The position numbers and the translations under genes were made by a program. From positions 5,994,983-6,058,982 of the forward strand of contig NC_044923.1 in assembly GCF_003576645.1 (NCBI RefSeq): a stretch of 64,000 bases of DNA, read 5' to 3'. Each line of letters starts with the position of its first letter. The stretch's first letter is position 1. A model generated the notes under the pieces. It ran no database searches. It was not told the origin of the DNA and saw nothing but the letters and a program-made list of their open reading frames with translations. This document shows, piece by piece, positions 8,874 through 19,315 of this stretch. This stretch comes from Ipomoea triloba (taxonomy: Eukaryota > Streptophyta > Magnoliopsida > Solanales > Convolvulaceae).

Positions 8874-10388
8874 CTAGTTGTTGTGAAGTCCTTGTAGAGC
8901 GCAGTCTGTAGTACGAAACCCAATTCTCTCCTTCTCCAAGTCATACACGACCTCCACGTTTTGCTGCTGGAAGCTACCGAAAATTCCGGCGGGTCCGCCG
9001 TACTGATCGCCGGCGCCGGCGCCGTCCATGCTTTGGAAGAGCAGACATTTCACCTGGGTGGAGTTGGTGGGCGCACTCATGGCGTAGAAGTGGTTCTCCT
9101 GGGGCAGGACCAGGGTGGCATTGTTCAGGAAATGGAACGTGATTGACGGGAGACTGACGTCGTCGTCGCCGCCGGGACCCGCGGTGGCGTTGCTCCGGCA
9201 AGGGACGTGGTAGCAGAGGTCGAAACCGGTGCGCATCTCGGCTTCCTTGGCTCGTGGGAAATGGATTGTTGATTGAAGGGAAGAGAGGAGTTGAGAGTAT
9301 AATGGCTCAGGCAAGTGAGTGTAGGTGGTCCCGGAATCAATCAGCATGCCGCCGTTGCCTGAAGAATCAAAGTTTCTCATGCTCAGAGGCACCTGAGTCA
9401 CGGTGACAGCGGCATTGGTACTGTCACCGGGACCACCAGCACCAGCACCACTGCCGCCAATAGTTATGGCCTCTAGGCCAATGTAATAATAATTTGGGTA
9501 AGCAGGAGAGTTCAACATTGGGGTAAACTGCAGATCATCTTTGGAAGAAATGGCAACATCTCCCACAACCAAAGGGCTTGAAACATTAGGGTTATTAGCA
9601 AACCTAAAAGCCAAGAAACAATGGGAGAACCCCTTTTGCAGAAACCCTAATTGGGAAGGGATTGAAAGTGGGCCCTTCCCAAACCCTGCAATCCCTATTG
9701 GCTCTCTATAAGTGGCCCCCACACACCCAAAACAAAACTTTGGGACATCCCTAGAGGAATTAGGGCTACTCCCATGAACCCTAAGGAAATCCCTAGTTAG
9801 GGTTCCACTCACAACACCATCACCATAAGTGTAAGCAAATGAAGGGCATGGCCTTAAGCAAGTGCCCTTAAGTAGGGCACCCAACGGGCACCCGGCCGCT
9901 GCACACGTGTCAAAACCATTATCTGAGCTATGGACATTGACGCAAAATGAGCTCGCACAAGAATCTCTATAAGAAGAAGAAGAACGAGAGGGAGAAAAAC
10001 TACCTAGAATTTTATTATTCTTGTAGTCATCACAATCTAAACAATCAAAAGATATGTTCCCACATGGAACCCAAGTAAGATCACTCCCGGTATCCATGTA
10101 TACTTGAAAAATTTGTGGGGGTGTCCCTAAGTTTAAAGATATCAAATACCCATCTCTTACCTCTCTCAACGGTTCCATAACGTCTAAACTCTCAGAAGAC
10201 TTCTTAACACGAGTAATGGCCGCAGATTTTGGGGTCGAAAGATCCGAGGTTACACGAGTCAAACCTAGGATCATTGAATGAGGGTTTGGTTGTTGTGCAT
10301 GAGATTGTTCTGAGAGAAACAATGCCGCCGCACATGCAAGGAGAAGGAGAAAATAATAATGATTTGTGGTGTGGGAATTTGAATTCAT
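8874..10388 (-). CDS. Secreted pepsin-like aspartic protease (nepenthesin type, A1 family)
   Basis: This is an intronless 504-residue protein. Residues 1-31 form a signal peptide with the core FLLLLACAAALFL. A propeptide runs to about residue 80. The first catalytic motif is VYMDTGSDLTWVPC, with Asp99. The second is MLIDSGTTYTHLP, with Asp351. The Tyr-containing flap region lies near YTYGDG (about 187-191). A cysteine-rich insert (CLDCDDYK, CASSFC, CAAAGCPLG, CLRPC) follows the first motif, which is the mark of nepenthesin-type plant aspartic proteases. The C-terminus GIFGSFQQQNVEVVYDLEKE is the usual family ending. It should hydrolyse proteins in the secretory pathway or cell wall space; it resembles plant proteases of the At4g16563 kind. 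The ATG at 10388 has a good context (CACCATGA) and a TATA box 43 bp upstream. The target is not readable from sequence. Confidence 0.95.
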   Translation of the reverse strand: MNSNSHTTNHYYFLLLLACAAALFLSEQSHAQQPNPHSMILGLTRVTSDLSTPKSAAITRVKKSSESLDVMEPLREVRDGYLISLNLGTPPQIFQVYMDTGSDLTWVPCGNISFDCLDCDDYKNNKILGSFSPSRSSSSYRDSCASSFCVNVHSSDNGFDTCAAAGCPLGALLKGTCLRPCPSFAYTYGDGVVSGTLTRDFLRVHGSSPNSSRDVPKFCFGCVGATYREPIGIAGFGKGPLSIPSQLGFLQKGFSHCFLAFRFANNPNVSSPLVVGDVAISSKDDLQFTPMLNSPAYPNYYYIGLEAITIGGSGAGAGGPGDSTNAAVTVTQVPLSMRNFDSSGNGGMLIDSGTTYTHLPEPLYSQLLSSLQSTIHFPRAKEAEMRTGFDLCYHVPCRSNATAGPGGDDDVSLPSITFHFLNNATLVLPQENHFYAMSAPTNSTQVKCLLFQSMDGAGAGDQYGGPAGIFGSFQQQNVEVVYDLEKERIGFRTTDCALQGLHNN

Positions 10389-10430
10389 GGTGAATTTTTT
10401 GGGTGGGAAGAATGATGGGTGTTGGTGCTG

Positions 10431-10440
10431 GTATTTATAG
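10431..10440 (-). promoter_or_regulatory. TATA box of the aspartic protease
   Basis: On the minus strand this reads CTATAAATAC, 43-52 bp upstream of the protease ATG, which implies a very short 5'UTR. The motif and distance support the chosen start. Confidence 0.7.
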
Positions 10441-10715
10441 ATTGGTTATGGGTTGAATAGCAGAATTAGGGTTTCTGAGATCATCAATTGATGATGTTAT
10501 GAAAAATGTTGCATGGCTGACAGCGATCAACTTAATGTTGTCCCTGTACCAGCTTTGCATTAGCGAATATAGGCAGGATTTAAAGAGTTAAACTAATTAG
10601 TCACTCTCAGCTCACACTATATAATGAGTTAATACTTTAGTTACCGATTAGTGATATTTTTTATTTAAACGATTTTTTTTTTAATGATTTTACCTAATTG
10701 TGAGTCATCTATTAA

Positions 10716-11750
10716 GGGTGTGTTTAAACTTTGGAAAGCAGGAAAATGACTTATGGAAAATGTTTTGTGGAAAATGAGTGTCATTTATTAAGAGTGTGTT
10801 TGGACTTTGGAAAGCAGGAAAATAACTTATGGGAAATATTTTCTGGAAAATGACTTCCCGTGTTTGGTTGCATTTTAGAAAATTGTCTTGGTGTGTTTGG
10901 TTTATTTTTTGGGAAATGAGCATGATTATTTATAATTTTAAATATTTAAAATATACAATGGTGGTAGTGGTGGTGGGGTGGTGGATGGTGGTGAGGGGTG
11001 GTGGGGTAGTGAGTGGTGGTGGGTGGGTGGGTGGGTAGTGGGGTGGTGGATGGTGGTGAGGGGTGTTGGTGGTGGAGGTGAGTGGTGGTGGTGGAGTGGG
11101 TGGTGGGGTAGTGAGTGGTGGTGGGTGGGTGGGTGGGTAGTGGGGTGGTGGATGGTGGTGAGGGGTGTTGGTGGTGGAGGTGAGTGGTGGTGGTGGAGTG
11201 GGTGGTGGGGTAGTGAGTGGTGGTGGGTGGGTGGGTGGGTAGTGGGGTGGTGGATGGTGGTGAGGGGTGTTGGTGGTGGAGGTGAGTGGTGGTGGTGGAG
11301 TGGGTGGTGGGGTAGTGAGTGGTGGTGGGTGGGTGGGTGGGTAGTGGGGTGGTGGATGGTGGTGAGGGGTGTTGGTGGTGGAGGTGAGTGGTGGTGGTGG
11401 AGTGGGTGGTGGGGTAGTGAGTGGTGGTGGGTGGGTGGGTGGGTAGTGGGGTGGTGGATGGTGGTGAGGGGTGTTGGTGGTGGAGGTGAGTGGTGGTGGT
11501 GGAGTGGGTGGTGGGGTAGTGAGTGGTGGTGGGTGGGTGGTCGTGGTAGTGGCGGCGGGAGTGATTGATTGCTCCAGTGCTGCAAACGGAAAATGACTTC
11601 CCCCAAAAAAAGGGAAGTCATATTCCGGAATATCACCTCTATTTTCTATTGACCACATTCATATTTTCCATTGATTTCCATTTTTTCCCTCTAGCCAAAC
11701 ACTGAAAACCTGGAAAATGATTTTCAGGTTTCCAAACACACGTACGTACC
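10716..11750. mobile_element. MITE-like element with minisatellite interior
   Basis: The left end has GTGTGTTTGGACTTTGGAAA-like sequence, present twice (near 10719 and 10795) with GGAAAATGACTT. The right end, read inverted, has GTGTGTTTGGAAACCTGAAA then ATCATTTTCC. The terminal GTGTGTTTGG and the flanking GGAAAATGACTTCCC blocks (10846 and 11587) pair as inverted or related arms. The centre is occupied by the 102-bp repeat described separately. No target duplication was fixed. Confidence 0.55.
10985..11545 (+). repeat. G-rich minisatellite, 102-bp unit, ~5.5 copies
   Basis: The plus strand is almost free of C and repeats a 102-bp unit. The TAG landmark falls at 11036, 11138, 11240, 11342 and 11444, an exact 102-bp step. 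Each full unit contains a perfect GGGTGGGTGGGTGGGT block (first at 11021-11036, then every 102 bp to 11429), a consensus G-quadruplex sequence. A shortened sixth block is at about 11531. Since 102 is a multiple of three, the array keeps long frames open on both strands; these Pro/His/Thr or Gly/Trp/Val repeats are not taken as genes. Confidence 0.92.
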
Positions 11751-12003
11751 CTAAGATAGTTTAGTAATTTACCTTCTATTAATATCCAATTTAGTCATCG
11801 ACTATAGTAATTTATCTAATTTAGTCATCAACTATAGTGGTTTTTACCCAATTTAGTTATTGACTATAGTAGTTTTTTTTTTTTTTTTAATTTAGTTCTA
11901 GCTTGATTCTAACCATCAACGATTGAAGACTTGGCATAGGATTCAGTTAGGTAAAATCATTGAAGTCCATAGCCCAATTAATTACAAAAGTCATTTAGAA
12001 TTA
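11751..12003. repeat. Outer repeat disrupted by the foldback element
   Basis: 11790-11870 repeats TTTAGTCATCGACTATAGTA-type sequence three times. The inverted form (CTATAATCGATGACTAAATT) lies on the far side of the 12013-12656 insertion at about 12672-12691. The pair looks like an older element into which the foldback element jumped. Confidence 0.5.
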
Positions 12004-12665
12004 AATAAAAAAGGGAAAAGGGTCAAATAAGCCCTCCAACATTACTTAACGAGTCAATTAGGCCCCTGAACATTTTAAAGTAGCAATTAAACCCTTAAAC
12101 ATTGTATTTTGATGCAAAAAAGCCCATAAACCTGTGATCACAGGTCATTAGAATTCCGGCCAAATTTCCGGCACACTCCGACCATATTCCGGCACAAAAG
12201 TCACCGGCGACCATCAAACGGTCGCCGGTGACTCACTGGGTTGCCTTCTCTGGTGAGAGAAGGCAACCCGCCGGTTGCCTTCTCACTAGGAAGGCGACCA
12301 CTGGGTCGCCTTCTCACAGTGAGAAGGCGTCCCAGAAGGCGACCCAGAAGGTCGCCTCCTCACCGGAGAAGGCGACCCAGTGAGAAGGCAACCCAGTGGT
12401 TGCCTTCTCCAGTGAGTCACCGGCGACCGTTCGATGGTCGCCGGTGACTTTTGTGCCGGAGTGTGTCGGAATATGACCGGAGTGTGTCGGAAATTTGGCC
12501 GGAATTCTAATGACATGTGATCACAGGTCATTAACAGGTTTATGGGCTTTTTTGCATCAAAATACAATGTTTAAGGGTTTAATTGCTACTTTAAAATGTT
12601 CAGGGGCCTAATTGACTCCTTAGGTAATGTTGGAGGGCTTATTTGACCCTTTTCCCAATAAAAAA
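12004..12665. mobile_element. Complete foldback element, 9-bp target duplication
   Basis: AATAAAAAA at 12004-12012 is repeated at 12657-12665. The element (12013-12656, 644 bp) starts GGGAAAAGGGTCAAATAAGC and ends with the exact inverse of that start except for small changes (GCTTATTTGACCCTTTTCCC). The arms of about 200 bp match throughout, including TGATCACAGGTCATTA and the GCCCATAAACC region. The centre (about 12195-12465) is a nest of palindromes made of GGCGACC/GGTCGCC, CACCGG/CCGGTG and TTCTCA/TTCTCC modules. The whole single strand could fold on itself. The 9-bp duplication fits a Mutator-type transposase acting in trans. It carries no gene. Confidence 0.88.
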
Positions 12666-13640
12666 AAATCACTATAATCGATGACTAAATTGAGTATTAA
12701 CTCTCAAATTTTACGATTTAAATTTGTGACCTTTTAAGTTTGAAATCTAATGCTAAGAGTTTCTCATTCTCCCATCCCTAATCATGTTTCATAGAGGAAG
12801 TGAATTATGGAATGTACATCAGTGAGTCAGGAACTAAGATCTTACTATATATAAATATCCAACTTCAAACTGTGTAACTGTGTTATTGGCAGAAATCAAA
12901 TACGGAGTATAAATCTACCATTACATTATACTCGATCCAACTTCAAATTGTGTTAGCTATTGACAAAAATCAAATTCTACCCTTACAATTGCTAAGACTT
13001 ATCTTACTTTGACTTTTATACGAGAGGATAGTCGAGTTGATAAATCTTGACTTTCGTACCTCTAAGTCACGTGGTTGGCTCTTGTAGTCATCACTCCCTA
13101 TGATTTGTAAACTATTACATAAAAGTATAATAACTTTACCTAATGCACATCCACCCCAAAAATCCTTATTCTAATTTGTATTATTATCATTTAAATATCC
13201 TTGTATATATCATAAAAATCCCCCCATCATAAAAATCCGCCCCCCCCCCCGCCCCCCCTACACACACTCATAAAATATCGAGAATAATAGTTTTTTTTTT
13301 TTTCAAAAAGTATCCTATATCTCACTATTGTGTTGGCCTAAGATATGTCATTATGTCCTATATAGTTTGACTCTTATTTAGAGGAAAGTCTAGCTAGGAG
13401 CTAAGTAACAACAATTTCATATGTATTACATTGGATACCATTACAACATATACATAGTTTTCTATACTAAATAATAAATTATATATTGTCTTACACTGAT
13501 TTTTCGATTTTAGAGATCGAAGGAATTTCAAATCCAAGTGGTTAAAGGATTAGATTCAAACTGTGGGTTTGATTGGTTAAATTTAATCGTTAGTTTAGTC
13601 TTAATTAATTTGATTATAAATGTGTATGACTTGGTTTGTT
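12666..13640. other. Intergenic DNA
   Basis: No gene was recognised. 13010-13100 contains GAGTTGATAAATCTTGACTT and CTAAGTCACGTGGTTGGCTC, which looks like a worn SINE head. 13240-13258 is a near-pure C tract (a sequencing and assembly hazard). Confidence 0.35.
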
Positions 13641-13648
13641 TATGGAAC

Positions 13649-14265
13649 ACAAAGGAGGTGTTTGGTAAATAGTTGTTAGCTGATTGAGTTAGGCCATGTT
13701 TGGTAAATGGCTGTTGGCTGATTGGGTTGGCGGTTTGGGTTAGAAGGTATGATTTGTTAATAACATTAGCTGATTGAAAAAAGTTGTTTGATAGATTAGT
13801 TGTTAGCTGACAGCTGTTTGGTATAATTTTTTTTTCTCAAAAAGCTAATTGAAAAGGCTGCTTTGAGTAGCCTTTTGAATTTTAGCATTTTAGAGTTACA
13901 AAAAGCTTATCAACCAAGCAACTAATAGTGATCAAATGAGCCAAAATTGGCTGATAGGCTGATTATTTACCAAACAGGGCCTTAGTGAGTTTGAATAATT
14001 GAAAATATTAGCTGATTGTAGAAAAATGTTTGGTAAATTAGTTATTAGTTGATAGCTGAATACATGTAAATGACTTTCTAAAAAAGTTGATTGAAAAACA
14101 ACTTTGAGAAGTTTTTTGAATTTTAGCGTTTGGAACAATAAACTGTTACAAAAAGCTAATTAATCAAACACTTATATTGGCTATTTAACCCAAGTCAAAC
14201 AACTAATAGTGATCAAATAAACTAAAATTAACTGATAAACTAACTATGTTACAGGGACCAAACTC
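13649..14265. mobile_element. Outer MITE interrupted by an inner related MITE
   Basis: The left piece (13649-13690, GTGTTTGGTAAATAGTTGTT then AGCTGATTGAG) and the right piece (from 13984 to about 14265) form one element when the inner copy is removed. The right part ends with TAACTATGTTACAGGGACC and carries AACTAATAGTGATCAAATAA, the diverged counterpart of sequence in the inner element. This points to a family member inserted into a family member. Confidence 0.5.
13691..13983. mobile_element. hAT-like MITE nested in a relative
   Basis: It starts AGGCCATGTTTGGTAAATGG and ends with the inverse form (ATTTACCAAACAGGGCCTT). The flanking 8-mers are ATTGAGTT (13683-13690) and AGTGAGTT (13984-13991), seven of eight identical, fitting hAT-type 8-bp duplications. 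Internally it repeats TTAGCTGATTG and TTAGCTGACAGCTG. Non-coding, 293 bp. Confidence 0.65.
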
Positions 14266-14294
14266 TTAATAGCTAGCTTATAAGGAGTTTTTGA

Positions 14295-14298
<4 letters not shown>

Positions 14299-14347
<49 letters not shown>
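14299..14347. repeat. (AT)n microsatellite
   Basis: About 24 AT units, uninterrupted. Confidence 0.95.
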
Positions 14348-14349
<2 letters not shown>

Positions 14350-16320
14350 ATTATAACTCATGTATTACAAGACACACCATATAATATAATATTTCAGTTG
14401 ATGAAATCGTAGCTAATTAATTAAATAATATTTGGTACGTATTAAATTCATATATATATGAATGTACAGTAAATTTTCTCCTGAACTCTAATGTTAAATA
14501 ATTCTTTTCGACAGTATATTCTGGAAAATACTGAATGGAATCTGATTGTACACATATTTTACCTTAAACAATACAAATGTCTGCGGCATCAAATTAAAGA
14601 TTAATTAAAGAGATGGAAAAGCTTTTAAAGCACATCCACTTTTCTTTTCTCAATACATGATTACACCAATCCAATTGCAATGCTTTAAATAGATTAATTC
14701 ATCAGCAGTCCAATGACTCTTTTTTTTTTATTGTAATTAATGGAAAATGCTATAATACAGTATGTAAAAATGTTATATTCACAAAATATAAGTGGTGCAT
14801 GTTCACTTTTAATTTGAGTTATCATTTGATCTTCTAATATATTCAGAAAAAAAAAAAGAAAAAAAAAAGAAGGAAAAACATAGAAAATTGTACCCATTTG
14901 GGAGATCTTCAGGGCTAAGTTTAGCAGTGTACCCATTAAAACATATTTACTAATTGTTAATCAAGTATATAAAGAAATAAAATTGTACATTTACTTCTAA
15001 CTATAGCCTTTAACATAATGGTAAGCGTTTAGTCTTGACAATTTGTATGAGCTTGACAAGGGACGAAGGAGATTATTGGGTGGAGGTTACGTCTTACCTA
15101 CTAGTTATAACTTTTACTACAGTGACAAACGGTTAACTCTAACATTAATAAAATGCTACTCCTTGACAAGCAAAAACTCTAGAAAGAGGGGAAGGGTTGA
15201 ATAGACTTTTTAACAACTTAAAAACCTTTTCGAGTCAACTCTAAGCTAGTGAGCTTGAATATAAATCAAAGCTAGGAAACTGAGTTTCTTTGCCGTGAAA
15301 GTCTTTAAGCTTGCCTAACTAATGAAATATGTAGCTAATTAAGTTTGACGATTTGAAATGTTATTAACGTGTGTAAGTATGAGTTAGTTGCATAGTAATG
15401 TAATGAAAATGAATGTAAAGTGCAATACAGATTTTTAAAGTGGTTCGCAAAAACTTTTCTATTTCACTTTTTTCCTTTAACTCCAAGGAGGTTTCCACTA
15501 AGTATTTTGTAGACAATACAAAGTGGCACAAAACCTCAGCTTCTATTGGTTGATAATCCTTGAGATAGGGGTCAATCACCAAGCCGCTCTCTCCTTTACT
15601 ATCTGATCAGAGCTAGCCAAGGGTCACAACAAGCTAGTCGCGTTGCTAAGTTGATATCCTCACTTCCTTTTACTAAAAGATATGGTTGTAGATGAGTGTT
15701 GGACTTTGATAAATCAAGCTATTTTTTTAAAGCTTAGAATCCTATATTTAGCCTGATTAGCTTGAACGACACTCGAACATGTTGATCACAAGAGAATTTC
15801 AATCACCAAAAATTCGCATTTTTCTAAGCTTGGGGTCCTCCTTTCATAGACAAGCTAGGATATCGATAGATGAGTGCCGACGACCAACTTGAAATGTGAA
15901 TCTACCCGTTGTCACTCATTAAGTGATAGTCGTCTAAAACCTGCCATAATCCCCCAAAATCCACTGTCATATCTCTTAACTTATGAATATTAATATGCAT
16001 AGAGTAAATACCATTTTCCTATCATTAGTGTATATTTTAGCACTTCAAAGTCAAAAAGAGTTGTTCATGCTTATCACCAATTTGTCTTATATGGCATTTT
16101 TACATATGACATTATAGAATTTCTCATACTAAGTAATATCAATCAAAATATTAAAAAACATATATGTTAGGAATAATTGTTAATGGATTTTGATGATGCA
16201 AAGATATTATATAGTCATTATAAACCCTTCATTTCTTGTTGTAAATTGATCATATCTTGTTGTTATTTGTTTTAGCTTACAATGGAACATTAAGACGATC
16301 TTGGAACATTTTAATTTGAA
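14350..16320. other. Intergenic DNA, probably old repeats
   Basis: No intact gene was found on either strand. 15170-15850 has a less AT-rich texture (for example GAGGGGAAGGGTTGAATAGA and GAGCTAGCCAAGGGTCACAA) and reads like decayed retroelement sequence, but no protein motif could be assigned. Purine runs and AT-rich filler make up the rest. Confidence 0.35.
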
Positions 16321-16326
16321 GGAGTT

Positions 16327-16862
16327 GGTTTTCGGCGTTGGCAGAAAAATATGCATTTTCTACTAACTATCAGAATGTAGTGTATGTCCTGAGTACTCCT
16401 AGGTGAAAGGAAGAAGAAAACAAAATAATTAAGAGAGCTCGCCAGAGAGTGACGTGGGAGAATAACAATATCTATCGTGGCCATATATTGAACGGGATGA
16501 CTAATGCTCTGTTTGACATCTATCAGAACGTTGACTTTGCCAAAAATCTTTTGTTTGTATGGCTGAAGATGTATCAAGTACGAAATTTTGATTTCTGATT
16601 TTAATAATTATCGCGTGGTTGACTCTATATCGGTAATGGAGCAGTTTCATGGGATAGTGCGAATCTTAGGTCAGATTAAACAACACAATATTAACTTGGA
16701 TGATTGTTTTGCTATTGCTTGAATAATTTTGATAAATCGCCACCATCTTGAAAATATATGAAGGCGCCTTGCAACAATTTTGAAACTTTTTTTTAAATCC
16801 ACTTTGCAACAATTGGGTATTGATCTTGGTATTGAGGAATGCATCTGGTTGCAGAACAAGTG
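16327..16862 (+). pseudogene. Decayed Ty1/copia gag fragment
   Basis: In conceptual translation with several stops and frame changes, the fragments GFRRWQKNMHFLLT, then ENDD-like NNIYRGHILNG, then NNYRVVDSISVMEQFHGIVR, ILGQIKQHNINLDD and LQQLGIDLGIEE follow in the order of copia-type gag proteins. Those proteins read RWQ...FL, then a GHILNGMSD motif, then MEQFHE...ILGQ, then LGxHLRIEE. At least five stop codons (for example after TIRM and FAIA) show it is dead. No pol region or long terminal repeats were seen next to it. Confidence 0.72.
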
Positions 16863-17840
16863 ATAAGGAATATACTTAAAGTACGTATGTTACTATGTTT
16901 CGACTTTCATAATAAATTATATGAAAAAATGGCAAATTAGTCAAGTTAAAATCTCCCAAATTTTTTAAAAAAAAATCTCACCAATTCTTTTAAAGACAAA
17001 AAGAAACAAAATACTAGTAAATTCATTTTCTTTAATTTTGATTTTATGGGGTCCTCATTTTAAGAAAAATGGAAGAAGAAAAAAAAAAAAGTACAACCAC
17101 TGAACCACATGGAACTCTAATAAGGAGGGACCTGCAGTTATCATTTTTGTAATAAAAACCATTGTGTCTAGTCTAGTGGCAAGATATTATTGGCAGATTT
17201 TAAAGTAAAAGTAAAGTTAATAATAGCAGGAAGTTCCAGAATGGGAAAAGTTGCAGGTTGGAGCAACCAATTGAAAATTTGGCTTGCAAGCCACATGCTT
17301 AGCTTTCTGGTTTTTATTATTAAATTAAATAGTAAAGTGTACTGTTAAGCAAAGCAAAGCAAAGAGGAATGCATGTTGCAGTTTCAATGGCACAACGGTA
17401 ACGAGTTTGAACAAGGCCGGATCGGAATTAAGTGGTTCGCACGTACTGCACTTGGGAGATGCACCTCACCTTATTATCATCGAATCTACATATTTAATTA
17501 ATTGGGCATCATTAATTGAGTGACTTTTGCCTAGCTTCATGGTATGTATTATATTGCCATTTTATTTTCAGTATTTTTTTTTTAAACCGAAAGAGTGTTG
17601 AGAAGATTTGAACTCAATTAATTTTTTTAGACAATAAAAAACATGCCATATTAATGTAAAATTAAAGAGTAAAGTAAAAAAGGGCAATATTACTTGTTAA
17701 ACAATCCTTTAAGTTTATCAATAAAAAAAATAATTATTGCTCTAAAATTGAATGAGGTAATCGAGTGGGTGAAACATGATTTTCGTATCTAAAAGTCACA
17801 AGTTTGGATCCGCACAAGGTTTTTCTAATGTAGTTTACCG
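16863..17840. other. AT-rich intergenic DNA
   Basis: No gene was recognised. 17750-17835 (AATCGAGTGGGTGAAACATG, AAGTCACAAGTTTGGATCC) looks like a worn tRNA-like SINE head. Confidence 0.35.
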
Positions 17841-17841
17841 A

Positions 17842-18463
17842 CTATGTTTGGCAAACTTAACTGAAAAAGTAGCTGAAAGTTCAAAAAAGATATAAGCTAA
17901 AAGCTGAAATCTGAATAGCTGTTAAAGCTAGCTGTTATGCTTAAAAGTGTTTGGTAAAATTAATTTTTTGATAAGTCGATAAATGTGAAAAGACTAAAAA
18001 GGACATGTTCATAAAATTTAAATAGTTTTAAATTTAAATAAGTTTGTTTACGTATTAAAATATAAAATAATGAAACCAATATATTTTAATAAAATATAAA
18101 GTAAGAACATATACTTGAAAATATATAAAGTAAAACAAAATGTTTATAGTTCATTAATGTTCAAACACACAAATGTCAAATTGAAATTAAAACCAAACAT
18201 ATTAAAGAGAAAAGGACAAAAGGGCGAGTTTTAATTGAAATGGTAAAGGATGTCATTTATTTAAAAGAATAAAGGTAAAGATGAAAAAAAGTTAGGAAGC
18301 TACTATCTTATTTTTGAAACATTACCTAATGTAACATTTCAAAATAAGCTCTTATTTTAAGTTATTAGCTTATTTTTGGAGCATTACAAAATAGAATTTA
18401 TAGTTTATTAGTTGCTTAAAATAAATTATAAATTCCTAAATAAACTTGCCAAATAGAGCCTAC
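17842..18463. mobile_element. hAT-like MITE candidate
   Basis: The left end GACTATGTTTGGCAAACTTA pairs loosely with the inverted right end (GGCTCTATTTGGCAAGTTTA). Inside are repeated AGCTGAAA and AAGCTCTTATTTTAAG blocks typical of non-coding hAT relatives. No target duplication was found. Confidence 0.45.
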
Positions 18464-18933
18464 ATCTCATGTTTGACTTATGGACTATTACACAAGAGTG
18501 AGATTTATTTAATACACTCAGATAATAATTGCGAGTATCCCTCTCCCTCAAAAACAAAAACAATATTAATTATCTTTTAAGTTTTGTCTAATATGGAAAG
18601 TCTATGTCACAATATGGAATGACTAGGATATCTTCACATGAACTATAAATAAAATATAAGTTGAGCCACTATCCAACAACTTACTTATTCCCCTGAATTG
18701 TACTTTGTATTATTTGTTTGACAAAAAGTATATGTACGTACGCATTAATTAATGTTTTTTCTTGGGAATTAGTGACATTAACTTTTGCCCTAACAGGATG
18801 TATATTATATTCTAATCTTATTGGAGTGAAACCATCAAATAAAAGTCATATATATATACTTAACTGCCAGCACTTACTTTTGTCTCTCTTTGTATTTGGA
18901 TCTTCATATCTCACCAAGCAGCATGTGAAGTAG

Positions 18934-18936
<3 letters not shown>

Positions 18937-18967
<31 letters not shown>
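18937..18967. repeat. (AT)n microsatellite
   Basis: About 15 AT units. Confidence 0.9.
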
Positions 18968-18969
<2 letters not shown>

Positions 18970-19266
18970 GCTTTAATTTATTGAACACAAAAATCTATTT
19001 TGTTTATATTTTCTTTTTAAATTAATCTTGCTTTAAGTTAATAAATGAAATTATTATGGATGTGTTGTAGATCAGCAAATTAGCTGACTCAGACTCATCA
19101 TAATATATTAGTGAAATGAATACATTACTTTTACAGATAGATGTGACTAATTTCAATAATTTATAATAGAATTATAGTCACAAAGATGCGTGTTTTGAAA
19201 AAAAAAAAAAATTACTTGCATGTCTCAAAATATAATTGTTCATATTTTTGAGTGCATATATCTTAA

Positions 19267-19315
<49 letters not shown>
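19267..19315. repeat. (TAA)n microsatellite
   Basis: About 16 TAA units in a row. Confidence 0.93.

Noticed and set aside
8961..9340. Small frames inside the protease
   Set aside because: Out-of-frame or antisense to the 504-residue protease.
10985..11545. CRISPR-like array
   Set aside because: Direct tandem repeats without unique spacers, in a plant nuclear genome.
10930..11658. Long Pro/His/Thr-rich and Gly/Trp-rich open frames over the minisatellite
   Set aside because: The 102-bp period is a multiple of three and lacks stops, so frames stay open on both strands by arithmetic. No start context, domain or splice support.
12241..12567. Arg/Pro-rich frames on both strands
   Set aside because: Created by GGCGACC/TTCTCC palindromes in the foldback element.
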